From the NCBI RefSeq assembly GCF_032118995.1, contig NC_092662.1, positions 4,588,001 to 4,652,000 on the forward strand: a stretch of 64,000 bases of DNA, given 5' to 3'. Source of the stretch: Asterias amurensis (Eukaryota > Echinodermata > Asteroidea > Forcipulatida > Asteriidae). Each line of letters opens with the position of its first letter. Position 1 is the stretch's first letter. Positions 26,133 through 35,665 of this stretch are shown here, in pieces. The notes beneath the pieces are model-generated. The model did no database searches. It was not told where the DNA came from and worked only from the letters and a program-made list of their open reading frames with translations. A program made the translations under genes and the position numbers.

Positions 26133-27469
26133 TTTTGTTATACCTTTTTATAATTGTGTGTTCTGTTGTCATCTTCAAACATTATTACGACGGACTATTC
26201 ATTGTTAATAATAAGCAGACGAACAAGAAACAATTCCCTCGAACCCGCGGTTATTTCGTACACAACGCTGGAAATCGACCAACGCTGGGAACGATCAAGG
26301 TGATGTACACTGGAGTACATCACTTTTAATGCTACCCGACCCCAAGCCATGTAACATGCATTTCTGTTGAACATCACGTGATTGGTTCTCGACCAATCAA
26401 ACTTCACAGTTTGTTACAAATGACTGTTGAATCTATCCAGGTTTAACAAGGAGAGAGTGGGTAGCAACCGTATCTTTGGCTGCAATATCCGTGAGCAGAC
26501 ACGACACAACTAACCCTCAGAAATCTGAGAATTGGTTCATGCATAAATTATTTCTAAGATTCAAATGTTTTGGGGTGAAAACTTATCAAAACCATATTTC
26601 GGAGGGAATCTTTTCTCATAATAGTTGATACTATCAACAGCTTCAGTGCTTCTCACAAAGTAAGCTCTTACGGTCATTAAATGTTGGAATAGGTAAATGT
26701 ACCGTACCAATCTATGACCCTTCCTTTCACAAGTCAAGAAAGGCAGAAGTTTCTGTACATAATAACAACAGAGCCCTCATTTTATAACTCTCCAGTCCAC
26801 TACAATAAAGTTTGGTACTTCTTTCTGAGGATATTATATATTTACACATTTATTTCTCAACTATTATAAACAACTTTTCTCTCTTTGGGTTTATAGAAGA
26901 AGAAAAAAGGAAGTAGCAACAACAATTAAAAGTACAGATCTCGAATTAAAACAAACATTTCTACAGTACATGCCAAGTGTCAAGTTCAAATCATATAAAG
27001 CATAATGTCCTTAACCCAGAAATGTTTAAGTAAAATGCGTTTGTTGAGTACCCAACCCACAAATATTTAACAAGTGAATATAAATTCCGTATCTAAAAAG
27101 CACCAGTCTTTTACTGAAGAGGCTTATGACTTGAGCAATAAGGCTGTATCCAAAATGGCGGCTACGGCCAATGCTAAGATTGTTTCTATGGGACCAATGC
27201 ATGTCAACATAGGGATTAGATGCAGCTGCAGATGGAAAAAAAAAAAGTCACAGATAATGATTTATCAACTTATTAACCACAAGGGAGACTGACTTGGTTA
27301 TGTTATTAAATGATTAAGGGGTTGAACAAAGACAAATTCACTAGAAAAGGACCGGAGATCGTTGGTTCAAATTCTGCTCTTATAAGATACTGACTTATTC
27401 AGAAATCCATAGTATTGGTTCTTAACCACACAATGATTTTTTTCACTTTGGATCATAACACAAGGGCTG

Positions 27470-27625
27470 GACTTCAGAAAGCTTTTGAGCAGAAGTAATT
27501 GCTAAGCAGGGCACCAGTCACATCAATGTAAATGACATGGCTTTTTAGCTGATAACCTCATTCTGCTGAGTAGTATTTTTACTTTGCTAACAATTGTTTT
27601 GCTTACAAGCTTTATGAAACTGACC
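27470..27625. mobile_element. Diverged GCTTAGCAG-family MITE
   Basis: TGCTAAGCAGGGCACCAGTCAC, GCTGATAACCTCATTCTGC, TTTGCTTAC and a right end like AGCTTTATGAAACTGACC match the family seen at 41492-41734. The outer ends are degraded. Confidence 0.5.
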
Positions 27626-27887
27626 AAGGAATGATTTTTTTCTGCCCATAGACCGCTCACAGTCTGCATACATTATAATAAAGTTCCCTGTATGAACTTA
27701 TAATAATGAATACTGATGCTCATCACACAAAAAGGCGCCTTTTTCACCATCTCAGTTAAGGTAAAATGATTTGAATGTTTAGATGAAGAAAAAAAATCTA
27801 CCAAAAAATTATGATAAGTGTCAACCTACAAACTAAATTTACACTATTAAAAAAAAAATCTAAATCCGATGGCATGAAGAGATGGTA

Positions 27888-28263
27888 TTAAAGATGCTAT
27901 GTCAGATTTTTGGCCGATTTGACCCCAAAATTTTGATTTAAAATTCAATAGATATTTTGATGGGGGTCGAGAAAGTTACAAGCTTTCATTTGAGCCATTG
28001 CTCGAAAAAGTCCGCCAATTATTAGTAGCAGTAAAATAAAGTGCTCAAAATTAGTTTTTGTTGGGATCCCGACAATATATCACGTGACCAATTATTATGT
28101 GTTTCATAAGAAACTTTTTTAATTTTTGTCATGGTTCCTGACCATCAAAAGTAAAAGTTTAACATTTTGTCGTTAGAGCGGGTGATACTCTTTGAAATAC
28201 CATTCACGCAAAAAATTTTTTTTTTCAATGCTTGGGGCAAAAAAACTGACATAGCATCTTTAA
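27888..28263. mobile_element. TTAA-flanked MITE next to the PRPF38B stop codon
   Basis: The element begins TTAAAGATGCTATGTCAG and ends CTGACATAGCATCTTTAA, a perfect 18-base terminal inverted repeat with TTAA at both outer edges. The 376-bp interior is AT-rich and non-coding. Its right edge is only 42 bases from the PRPF38B stop, so the PRPF38B 3'UTR (minus strand) must run into or through it. Confidence 0.8.
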
Positions 28264-28305
28264 CAAACAATGTACAAAATAAGGAAAGTACTATGACCTA
28301 TAACA

Positions 28306-31300
28306 TCACCTCCGACCCCGACTTCGACTCCGACTTCGCTCTCGATCCCTGGAATGTGATTTCTTTCGCTCTGTTGATCGGCTACGTCTCCTATCTCGGT
28401 GGCTCTTTCTATCTCGCTCTCGACTATGCCGTCTCTCTCGGCTTCGACTCCTTGGCTCTCGTCGCTCCTTCTGCTGTCTTTCTCGCTCCCGCTGCAAGGC
28501 ACGCGAAAAGTCGTCCCCTTCTCTTTCCCGGCGTCTATCACGGCTCCGGCTCCGCCGTTGATCGCGACTTTTGTCCTGACTTCTCCGCCGACGCCTTTCC
28601 GGGCTGCGACTGCGAGGGCGCTTCTCGCGACTCCTACTGCGTCTCCGGCGGTCGTTGTTTTTACTGTGGCTGTGCTGGCGCTCTTTGCTCCGACTCCTGC
28701 GATGGTCTCGACTGCGATTGCTGGTGTGGCTTCCACTTCGGGAGTTGTCTCTGGATCCGCCCCTAAAAGAAAAATTGTCAGTGTTTTAGGAAGTTACTAA
28801 GCAATGTCTAATCTTGTTTACACCATTCCAGGCCTAAGTTATGCTTTTAAGACAGCTTTCTATAACTCGGTCCTGGACTTGATGCTTAAATGGTCACCAC
28901 CAAAAATCAACTAAACACAATTAAGCTCAGCTCTTTGAAATTAATTGGTCAGCTTATAGCTTCAGTGCAAATGAAAGATGCAACAGTGTTAGGATGTGTC
29001 TGAATAACGCAACTTCGGCTGCGGCTATCAGCTGTAGCCATCGGCTGTGGCTATCAGCTGTAGGCTTTGGCTGCTGCTATCAGCTGTAGGCTTTGGCTGC
29101 TGCTATAGCCATCAGCTGCAACATCTAGAAAAGGACATTTTGACTTTCAAGCCGTAGCCACTACTGAAGCCATCAATTTGAACACGTCTTAGACTCACCT
29201 GCTCTTTCGAGCCATTGGTTCTTCAGGCTCTTCTTCTTCTTCTACGCCTCCTGCCTCAATTTGTTTCTCACGTTGCCTCTCCAGGAACCCCTCCTTCCAC
29301 TCTGACAACTTCAACTCAAGGTCCTAGTGTGCAAGCAAATCAAAGTATGGGTAAGCAAAACAACTCTGGATGACAATGAAGGCGGACAGGAGGTAGGCTA
29401 ACTGTGTACTGTGAATAAGCATTGACCATACAATATCATTATGCAGGCTGGAATAGTTTATCTACCATTCAACATTACAGTGGGTGATATTGAATGGTCA
29501 CACAGTAGGAGGGTTGACTGTGTACATGTTTGTATCTATGCATTCATGACATAAAATCATGTTGCTGGCTGGCATAGTTAATATCTATCATAAAAAAACT
29601 TTAGGCACAGTGGATGATATTGGATGATCACACAGTAGGAGGGTGAAGGCTAGGTTCACTCACTGATTTCACTTACCTTCATTATGGGGACAGGGATTCT
29701 AGGAAAGAGGGTAGAGAACCACTCTAACTTGGTAAGGAAGCTACGTGCCATCTCTCCGATGGTCATGGTGCAACCAGACCCAGCCTTGGCGTCAATCTCC
29801 TGTAGATGTAGTACACAGGGAAAGGAAGAAGACAAACAAAACAAAAGACAGAGACGATGAACGGGGTACGGAAGAAGTTTGAACGAGATTGAAGAGTAAC
29901 ATGAGAACACATGCATTGGATGAGAGAATGACAGAAGAGGAAAACACAGAAGAACAGCACAGTAAAAAACAGTTTAAGAGGGACAATGGTGACACCAACA
30001 GACAGACCAATAGGCAAAACAGGAAGAAAGGGCAAAACATAAGAAAAGACACACAAAAAGAAAGGCAAATACACGACAGGACAAAAAAGGATGACAGGTA
30101 AAAAATATTTTAAAAAGCATACAGAAAGACAAAGTATAGGAAACAGCAGAAAGACAGATACAAAATAGGAAAAGACAGACAAAAAGACAGGCAAGTATAT
30201 GACAGAACAAACAGATAAGACAGAACAAATGGATACATGTACATAGACAAGCAAAATAAAGGAATTGACAAAAAGAAAGACAGGCAATTGGAAAGACAAG
30301 TGAAATGAAAACAAAGAATGACAGGACATGGATTTGCAAAGAGGGACAATAAAAAAAGTGTAGGTTTTTAAATTATACCACAAAAAGAATTTGGGGAAGA
30401 AGAAGAAGAGAAAAACAGTGGTGATTCAATTCAAACAAGACAACGAGTGGAGGAGGAAATAGAAAGAGGACAAAAAGGTAGCAGTTAATATGGTACATCA
30501 ACAAAGCTTAAGACAGAAACAACTTTTCTTAGAAATGAAGGTCTCATCGTGGGTCTTGGTCATTTGGTTTGTATAGTCTTTTCAAGCAACGAGTATTATT
30601 ATATTTGGAAACCAAACAAACAATGCTTGTCAATCAGATGAAATGAGAGCTAACCATAGCTTCTTATAAATTGAAAAGATTGATACAAAACCTTTTGGAT
30701 TTGTTCATCACGATAATTTTAAGCTTGGTTTTAAATTCAAAACAACCTGCAACTTAGACTTTCACAAAGTCAATGGATACATGTAAAACAAATATGTACA
30801 ATGTATATATATTTACAGAACTCTTCCAGGGGTTGAATCACACCCTGCCTACTAATTATAAGCAACCCCTCAGGTATTGTTCTAACTACAGTCGGGTACA
30901 ATTTTCCTCAGACTTCTAAAAAACAATTGTCTCATTTAAAAATGTATGTTTAAAATTTGGGAGCATAATTAATCACTTTTTAAAACTGTTCAATAGTATC
31001 ATCATATGATTACTTAACGGTTCCGACCATTGATAGGCTCCCATATTTATTAACCACAAAATGTTAACCATTACTGTTTAGAAACAGCTTATTACGATAT
31101 TTTAACCCCCAAAGTATCAGTTGACAAAACTATGTGTGTCTCTATCGTTAAAACTTGTAAACAAACACTTTCTTATAAGCAAAACAACCAGAGCACAGAC
31201 TTAATGCCCAAACTACAAAACCGACTAGACACAATAATTCCAGTCATTTTTTAAAAAGCCTAGGTAGTTATAAATTAACCTCAATGCGAAAGGTGATCGT

Positions 31301-34300
31301 ATCTCACGCTGAACGCATTCAAGGGGTCCACTGAGCCTGCTGACCACTCTAAAAACTGATCCATAGAAAAAAGAAAAGTTGTTATAACCGACCAACTATG
31401 CTGACTTCATCAACTTCATCAAGTAAAACTGATTTTCCCATGTTTACTCTGAACAGACAATGATTTTCAAAACATTTATTTGATTAGAAGAAAATAATTA
31501 GTTTCTATTTTTTTTTAAATTGCTTACAAATGGATTGAGTTTCTTTTTCATCAAATCTTTTAATCTAAAAAGATAAATTCTTTGGTTATAAAAATTATAT
31601 TTTATTTGAATGTTCGTACTCACCTTCAACTGCACTCTGACTAGTCACGTAAAAGAAGTTAAAATCTCAGTGCGTGGAAAAAAAACTCTTTTGAATTCTT
31701 TCAGCGTTTTCCCCAAATTTGTTGATCCCAGTCTTGATAAATATTGTTGAAAATCTCAGCAAGTTTGATACATTCTCTACACTTTGCCTAGAAAAGGCTA
31801 TTTTCGCAGTGTCTTACAGAAAAGATTGACAAGTTTTAGTCATCTTAAAGACCCCTTACATAAGACTCCAACTCCTTTAAAAAAGCAGCAAGGACATATT
31901 TTTCTGTGTTTACCACATAAGTTTGTATCTTTTTGTGAGGCTGGAGAATGTTTTCCAGATGCAAAAAATGGTCTCTCTCTGGGTTAACTCCAAAGGGCGC
32001 ACTAATGGTAATTTTTTAATGAAAAATAACAAATGGTTTCATTTACCATCACAACCTACCTCCTCGTCTTCTAGATAAGGCTCCAGCCATTCCCATAAAT
32101 CAGCTGGTGGTTGACTGTACCTGAAAGACACGAGCAACATTGTTAGGTATTGTCAATCAGATGCTTCATTTGTCTAGATAGTGCGACCACATGGTGATAA
32201 TTGGTAATAACTCAAAATAATTATTGGCATACAAACTATGGAGAGCTGTTGATAGTTTAAAAGATGTGAGAAACTGCTCCCTCTTAAGAATCATAGTCTT
32301 TGAGAAAGAGGTAATTTCGCACTCGAACAACAAAAGACTTCAGCTGAAAGCCTTTTATTATGCATCTAAAAGTGCACAAAGTTGGGCAACAAGAGTGTTT
32401 TTCCTTTCAATTTTTCTTGCAGCTTTGATGACCAATTTAGCAAAAATTTGCACAGGTTTGTTGCACATTTTATGCATGTTTGGATACACCAAGTGAGAAC
32501 ACTGGTCTTGGACATTAACCTGGTCTGTCTATTGTCTACTGTTTCACCCACAAAGTGGTCGGCAACTCTCATGAATCTTAAAACACTTGAAGGGTGGTCT
32601 TGCACCTACCTACCTGACGTACATGAAACCAAGACCTCTGATGTATGGCGAGTCAGAGTGAGACAGAAGACCATTCAGCTGTTTCCGTGTCAGCTTCAAT
32701 GTGTACAACTTGTAAAGAAGGCAGTAGGCAGATGAGACGATGCCTCCTGCACCAACACCACGGACCTAATAGATGAAGAAGTTGTTATTAAAGGAACACA
32801 ATGCCTTGGATCAGACGAGTTGGTCTATAAAAAGCGTCCTGTAACCGTTTGTTATGAAATGCATATGGTTGGAAAGATGTTTTGAAAGTAGAATACAATG
32901 ATCCACACAAGTATCACTCAAAGTAGCACGGTTTTCCTTTTACGTCGCCAACTAACACGGTCGGCCATTTATGGGAGTCAAAAATTTGACTCCCATAAAT
33001 GGCCGACCGTGTTTGTCGACGAGGTAAAAGGAAAACCACGCAATTTCGAGGCATGTTTGTGTGGATCATTGTATTCTACTTTTACAATATCTTTCTACCC
33101 ATACCGATTTTATACCAAACGGTTACAGGACGCTTTTCAAGGACCAACTCGACCGATCCAAGGCAACGTGTTCCTTTAACAGGAGGATGTTTAAAGGGTT
33201 TGAGTACTTTTTGTATGACACAAAACACTAACGTCCACAGTTTTTTATAAAACTTTACACGGTTGACAGATTATTATGGTAGAAGGATTCCCTTGAAAAA
33301 TTACTAGGTGCAGTAGTTTTTGAGAAAAGGGTAAAACAACTTCACTAAAACATTTTGTGTCAGAAGCTTTATTTGTTCAGAACCTGGTTAGGGTCACGGC
33401 CAATCTGTCTAGTTCACCAGACTCAAGTGTGGATTTGTTTGGTATGTGTGCCAATTTGGATATAGGAAAGTGTGCCATGTGTTACTTCACCCTTGTGCGT
33501 ATAGCATGTGGGAGATTTAGGAATGTTTATTTGCAAATGGTAATAAATGGCTGTTGTTACTTTTGTCTGCCTTGTTGCTGTATGTGATGTTGTTTGTTTA
33601 TTTTGTTGTTATTGATCTACACTTACTCCTCCACACATGCCAATCTGCCCAGATGTCTGTCGACTGCCTCTCTCCCAGGGCTCCAAATGGGCAACCTGTA
33701 TTAAAGCAAGAAGAATTGAACACAATGAATAAATAAATAATACAACAAAACGTACCAACACCAAACAGAAATATTGTACACAGAGGTACGCGTATTTTGA
33801 AACCTAGATAAATCGTTGTGGTACCTACTGCTAAACTGCCTCTAATAGCTACTGAGCAATCTCAGTGCTCTACAGTTGGTATGAAACTGCTCTAGAATTG
33901 CAAAGGCCGTGGGTTCGAATCCCACGCAAGTATTTTGCCAGTGATTTTTTTTCCACAGAGATTGGGTAAGTACTGAGTATACCGTATTAACACATATCAG
34001 TGTGTATGGGTTAAACCTAAAAGTAATAAACATAACGGGCAGAGTATACTCTTTACAACGTTGAGACCAAACCAACACTTTTCAGAGCCAACACTCACCC
34101 TAGGAGATTTACACATAGTGGTACCTGCAAGTTTACTAATTATTTAAAGTTTCTTCTTATAATTTTGTTGGGTTGATCTTTACCCTGTAGTAGATCTCAT
34201 CCACAACCTCATGGTACGTCTTTAGCTTGAAGAGTTCATTCTTGAAGTACGGCGAGGACTGTATGTTGGTTAAGATTAGCGGGTTGAGGTTCATGGACGC

Positions 34301-34342
34301 CTCGTTGCCCCATGTGGGCAGGGTGTTACTCTTCTGAGGCAT
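28306..34342 (-). CDS. PRPF38B: PRPF38B, pre-mRNA-splicing factor 38B
   Basis: Seven exons join in phase into 381 residues: 34342-34184, 33695-33627, 32765-32614, 32120-32060, 29799-29677, 29323-29199 and 28762-28306 (stop included). The N-terminal half is the PRP38 domain: PTWGNEASMNLNP, TYHEVVDEIYY, GQIGMCGG, RGVGAGGIVSSAYCLL, SDSPYIRGLGFMY, QPPADLWEWLE and TIGEMARSFLTKLEWFST all match vertebrate PRPF38B closely. Exon 6 encodes a glutamate-rich linker (EEEEEPEEP). The last exon encodes an arginine/serine RS domain of about 150 residues. PRP38 proteins act in the U4/U6.U5 tri-snRNP step of spliceosome activation in the nucleus. The RS tail is shorter than in the roughly 546-residue human protein. 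All introns are GT-AG. The gene is divergent from the FAM124-like gene at 35666. Confidence 0.95.
28990..29110. repeat. Minisatellite of GGCTATCAGCTGTAG units in a PRPF38B intron
   Basis: Short imperfect units such as GGCTATCAGCTGTAG, CCATCGGCTGTGGCTATC and GGCTTTGGCTGCTGCTATC are repeated in tandem between the last two exons of PRPF38B. Two units of about 30 bp are nearly identical. Confidence 0.7.
29440..29650. repeat. Tandem repeat with CACAGTAGGAGGGT, next to PRPF38B exon 5
   Basis: Two units of about 130 bp each contain ATCTA(C/T)CAT, ACAGTG, GATATTG(A/G)ATG and CACACAGTAGGAGGGT. They are related to the arrays at 19180-19455 and 47865-48125. The right end is about 30 bases from the exon 5 donor at 29676. 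Confidence 0.7.
29820..30480. repeat. Purine-rich GACAGACAAAA low-complexity tract in a PRPF38B intron
   Basis: Over about 650 bp the plus strand is strongly purine-rich and built from degenerate words such as GACAGGCAA, AAAAAGACAG and GACAGAACAAA. Because the strand is so biased, the minus strand has several long overlapping open frames (up to 206 codons) made of F, C, L, S and V. These are composition artefacts, not genes. In the PRPF38B pre-mRNA this tract is pyrimidine-rich and lies just upstream of exon 5. Confidence 0.75.
30481..32059. other. PRPF38B intron 4, remainder
   Basis: This is AT-rich unique intronic sequence. No further exon or clear repeat is recognised. Confidence 0.5.
32190..32525. 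mobile_element. Diverged GGCAGTGGACA-family MITE in PRPF38B intron 3
   Basis: AATTGGTAATAACTCAAAAT, GAGAGCTGTTGATAGTTTAA, GAAACTGCTCCCTCTTAAG and GCACAGGTTTGTTG...TGGATACACCAAGTGAGAA follow the order of the intact element at 42461-42819. Both ends are eroded. Confidence 0.6.
32788..33179. mobile_element. TTAA-flanked near-perfect hairpin MITE, AGGAACACG family, copy 2
   Basis: This 392-bp copy runs from TTAAAGGAACACAATGCC to GGCAACGTGTTCCTTTAA. The centre is CCATTTATGGGAGTCAAA followed by its complement. It lies in PRPF38B intron 2, 23 bp upstream of exon 3 in plus coordinates. Confidence 0.85.
33195..33370. mobile_element. Partial copy of the TCTATGTAAC foldback family
   Basis: TTTAAAGGGTTTGAGTACTTTTTGTA, AACGTCCACAG, ATTATGGTAGAAGGATTCCC, TGCAGTAGTTTTTGAGAAA and GGGTAAAACAA parallel one arm of the element at 13896-14260. 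Only one arm is present. It abuts the hairpin MITE at 32788-33179. Confidence 0.55.
33855..34055 (+). mobile_element. tRNA-derived SINE, copy 2
   Basis: The plus strand carries CTGCTCTAGAATTGCAAAGG and GTGGGTTCGAATCCCACG (box B), then a TTTTTTTCCACAG block, AAGTACTGAGTATACCG and TAACACATATCAGTGTGTAT. This is the same head and body as the inverse copy at 22196-22412. It lies in PRPF38B intron 1. Confidence 0.6.
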
Positions 34343-35665
34343 GGTCCGCTGCTGCAGAGACTTTCAACTTGACACGAGGGGTGGTGCGACCGCAGAGGTA
34401 CAACACCAAGAAGGTTAAAATAGGTCAGAGGGATGAGGCGGATTCGTCTGTAACCTGTTGTGTTATGAACATAAAAACAGAATAAAGAGTAAATTTAAAG
34501 CAACTTTAACAAGGCCATGATTCATGAAGTAAATACAGCTTTCTTAATAATAGTAATACAGTCAATTAATGACAGATTTTGTATCCTGTTCCTATCACCT
34601 CTTTCATCTTTTTCCCAAGAGATTGATCTCATTTTGAAGTTTGAGTAAATTAGGTTAATTTATTTCACAATGATTTGAATGAAAAAAGAGGTACAGACAT
34701 TTTTCTGCTTCCCCAGTTTCCGGTGTGGCATGTGGTTCAAACAACAACATTTTGTTATTGTTACGTACAATGTTTGTCTGACAATTGTCTGCTGACTGAG
34801 CCAGTCTGTCGTCTGTCCCGAGTCGATCCTCCGCGCGTTTCATTTTCCCGATGCAGCCGAGGAAAAATAGAATTTGGTGCTGGAAAAACATCCACTGTCT
34901 GAATTATACTGATATGATAGTGATAAGTAATAATAATTTGTTCATTAACAACAACAACATTACAAAAACAGTTTGGAAAACCGGTTAATAATAAACCATC
35001 CATGTTTATGTCGGAAACACACGGTCCTTCCATTAAAATATACACTTTTTTAGCAAGTGAAAATACGGTAAATTAACAAATCTGTTTCCCTCTGTTATAT
35101 TTGTTTTTAACAAATTACACTATTTTATTAACTTTGAGAATAAATAAATACAAACCTTGAAATTGATTCCAGTTGAATGATTGAAACAACTTTCAGTACT
35201 CGAGTCGAAACAAGTGATTTTAGTAACCCACACACACACTGAGAATGACGATGAAAAAACGTTAACCACTGACTGACTTTAAAAATCCCACCGCTCGCGG
35301 CGCTATTCCATATCGAGCGTTGTGATGAGATCGATGCAAAAAGTACCTCTGGGGACGAGGTTAAAAAATAGAAAAAAAATTAACTATTTTAGTCTGGTTC
35401 CTTTTTCTGTCTTTCTGATAACATCATCAATTAACCAAAAAGGGTTAAGGTTCTATACTGACTAAAGGGAAAAAGAATGAAAACATAAAAAATACACACA
35501 AAATACGGAAACGATCGGAAACGTTACCCGCGAAGACATCGCTTGAAAGTGCATTAATCCTAATTGAACTGAAGTACCCTAAAAGAGATATATTAAGTGG
35601 ATCATCTTCACCCTGATCTTCACGTTAAAAATCAAACAAGTGTGACGCCAAAAGATTCATTTACA
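34343..35665. promoter_or_regulatory. Shared upstream region of the divergent PRPF38B and FAM124-like genes
   Basis: The two ATGs are 1.3 kb apart on opposite strands. A possible 5'UTR acceptor for PRPF38B (ACAACAG, minus strand) lies near 34455. The only CpG-rich patch, with CGCTCGCGGCGC, is near 35290-35310 and is the likely bidirectional promoter core. No TATA box is convincing. Confidence 0.4.

Larger units (their letters stand above)
24901..27887. other. Intergenic, between NOS1AP and PRPF38B
   Basis: No gene is recognised. It holds poly-G and poly-C runs (about 25312-25329 and 25860-25873), a foldback element at 25991-26132 followed by a shorter GTACACTGGAGTAC hairpin near 26300, and a diverged copy of the GCTTAGCAG MITE at about 27470-27625. 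Confidence 0.55.

Noticed and set aside
28167-28766. 199-codon plus-strand open frame
   Set aside because: It is the antisense of the PRPF38B RS-domain exon. The D/C/S/G-rich translation is the mirror of RS codons.
29763-30383. 206-codon open frame on the minus strand
   Set aside because: It is rich in F, C, L, V and S because it is the complement of a GACAGACAAAA low-complexity tract. Overlapping frames are equally open, and it lies inside a PRPF38B intron.
35597-35665. Extended N-terminus of the FAM124-like protein starting at 35597
   Set aside because: That position is GTG, not ATG. The first ATG in frame is at 35666.
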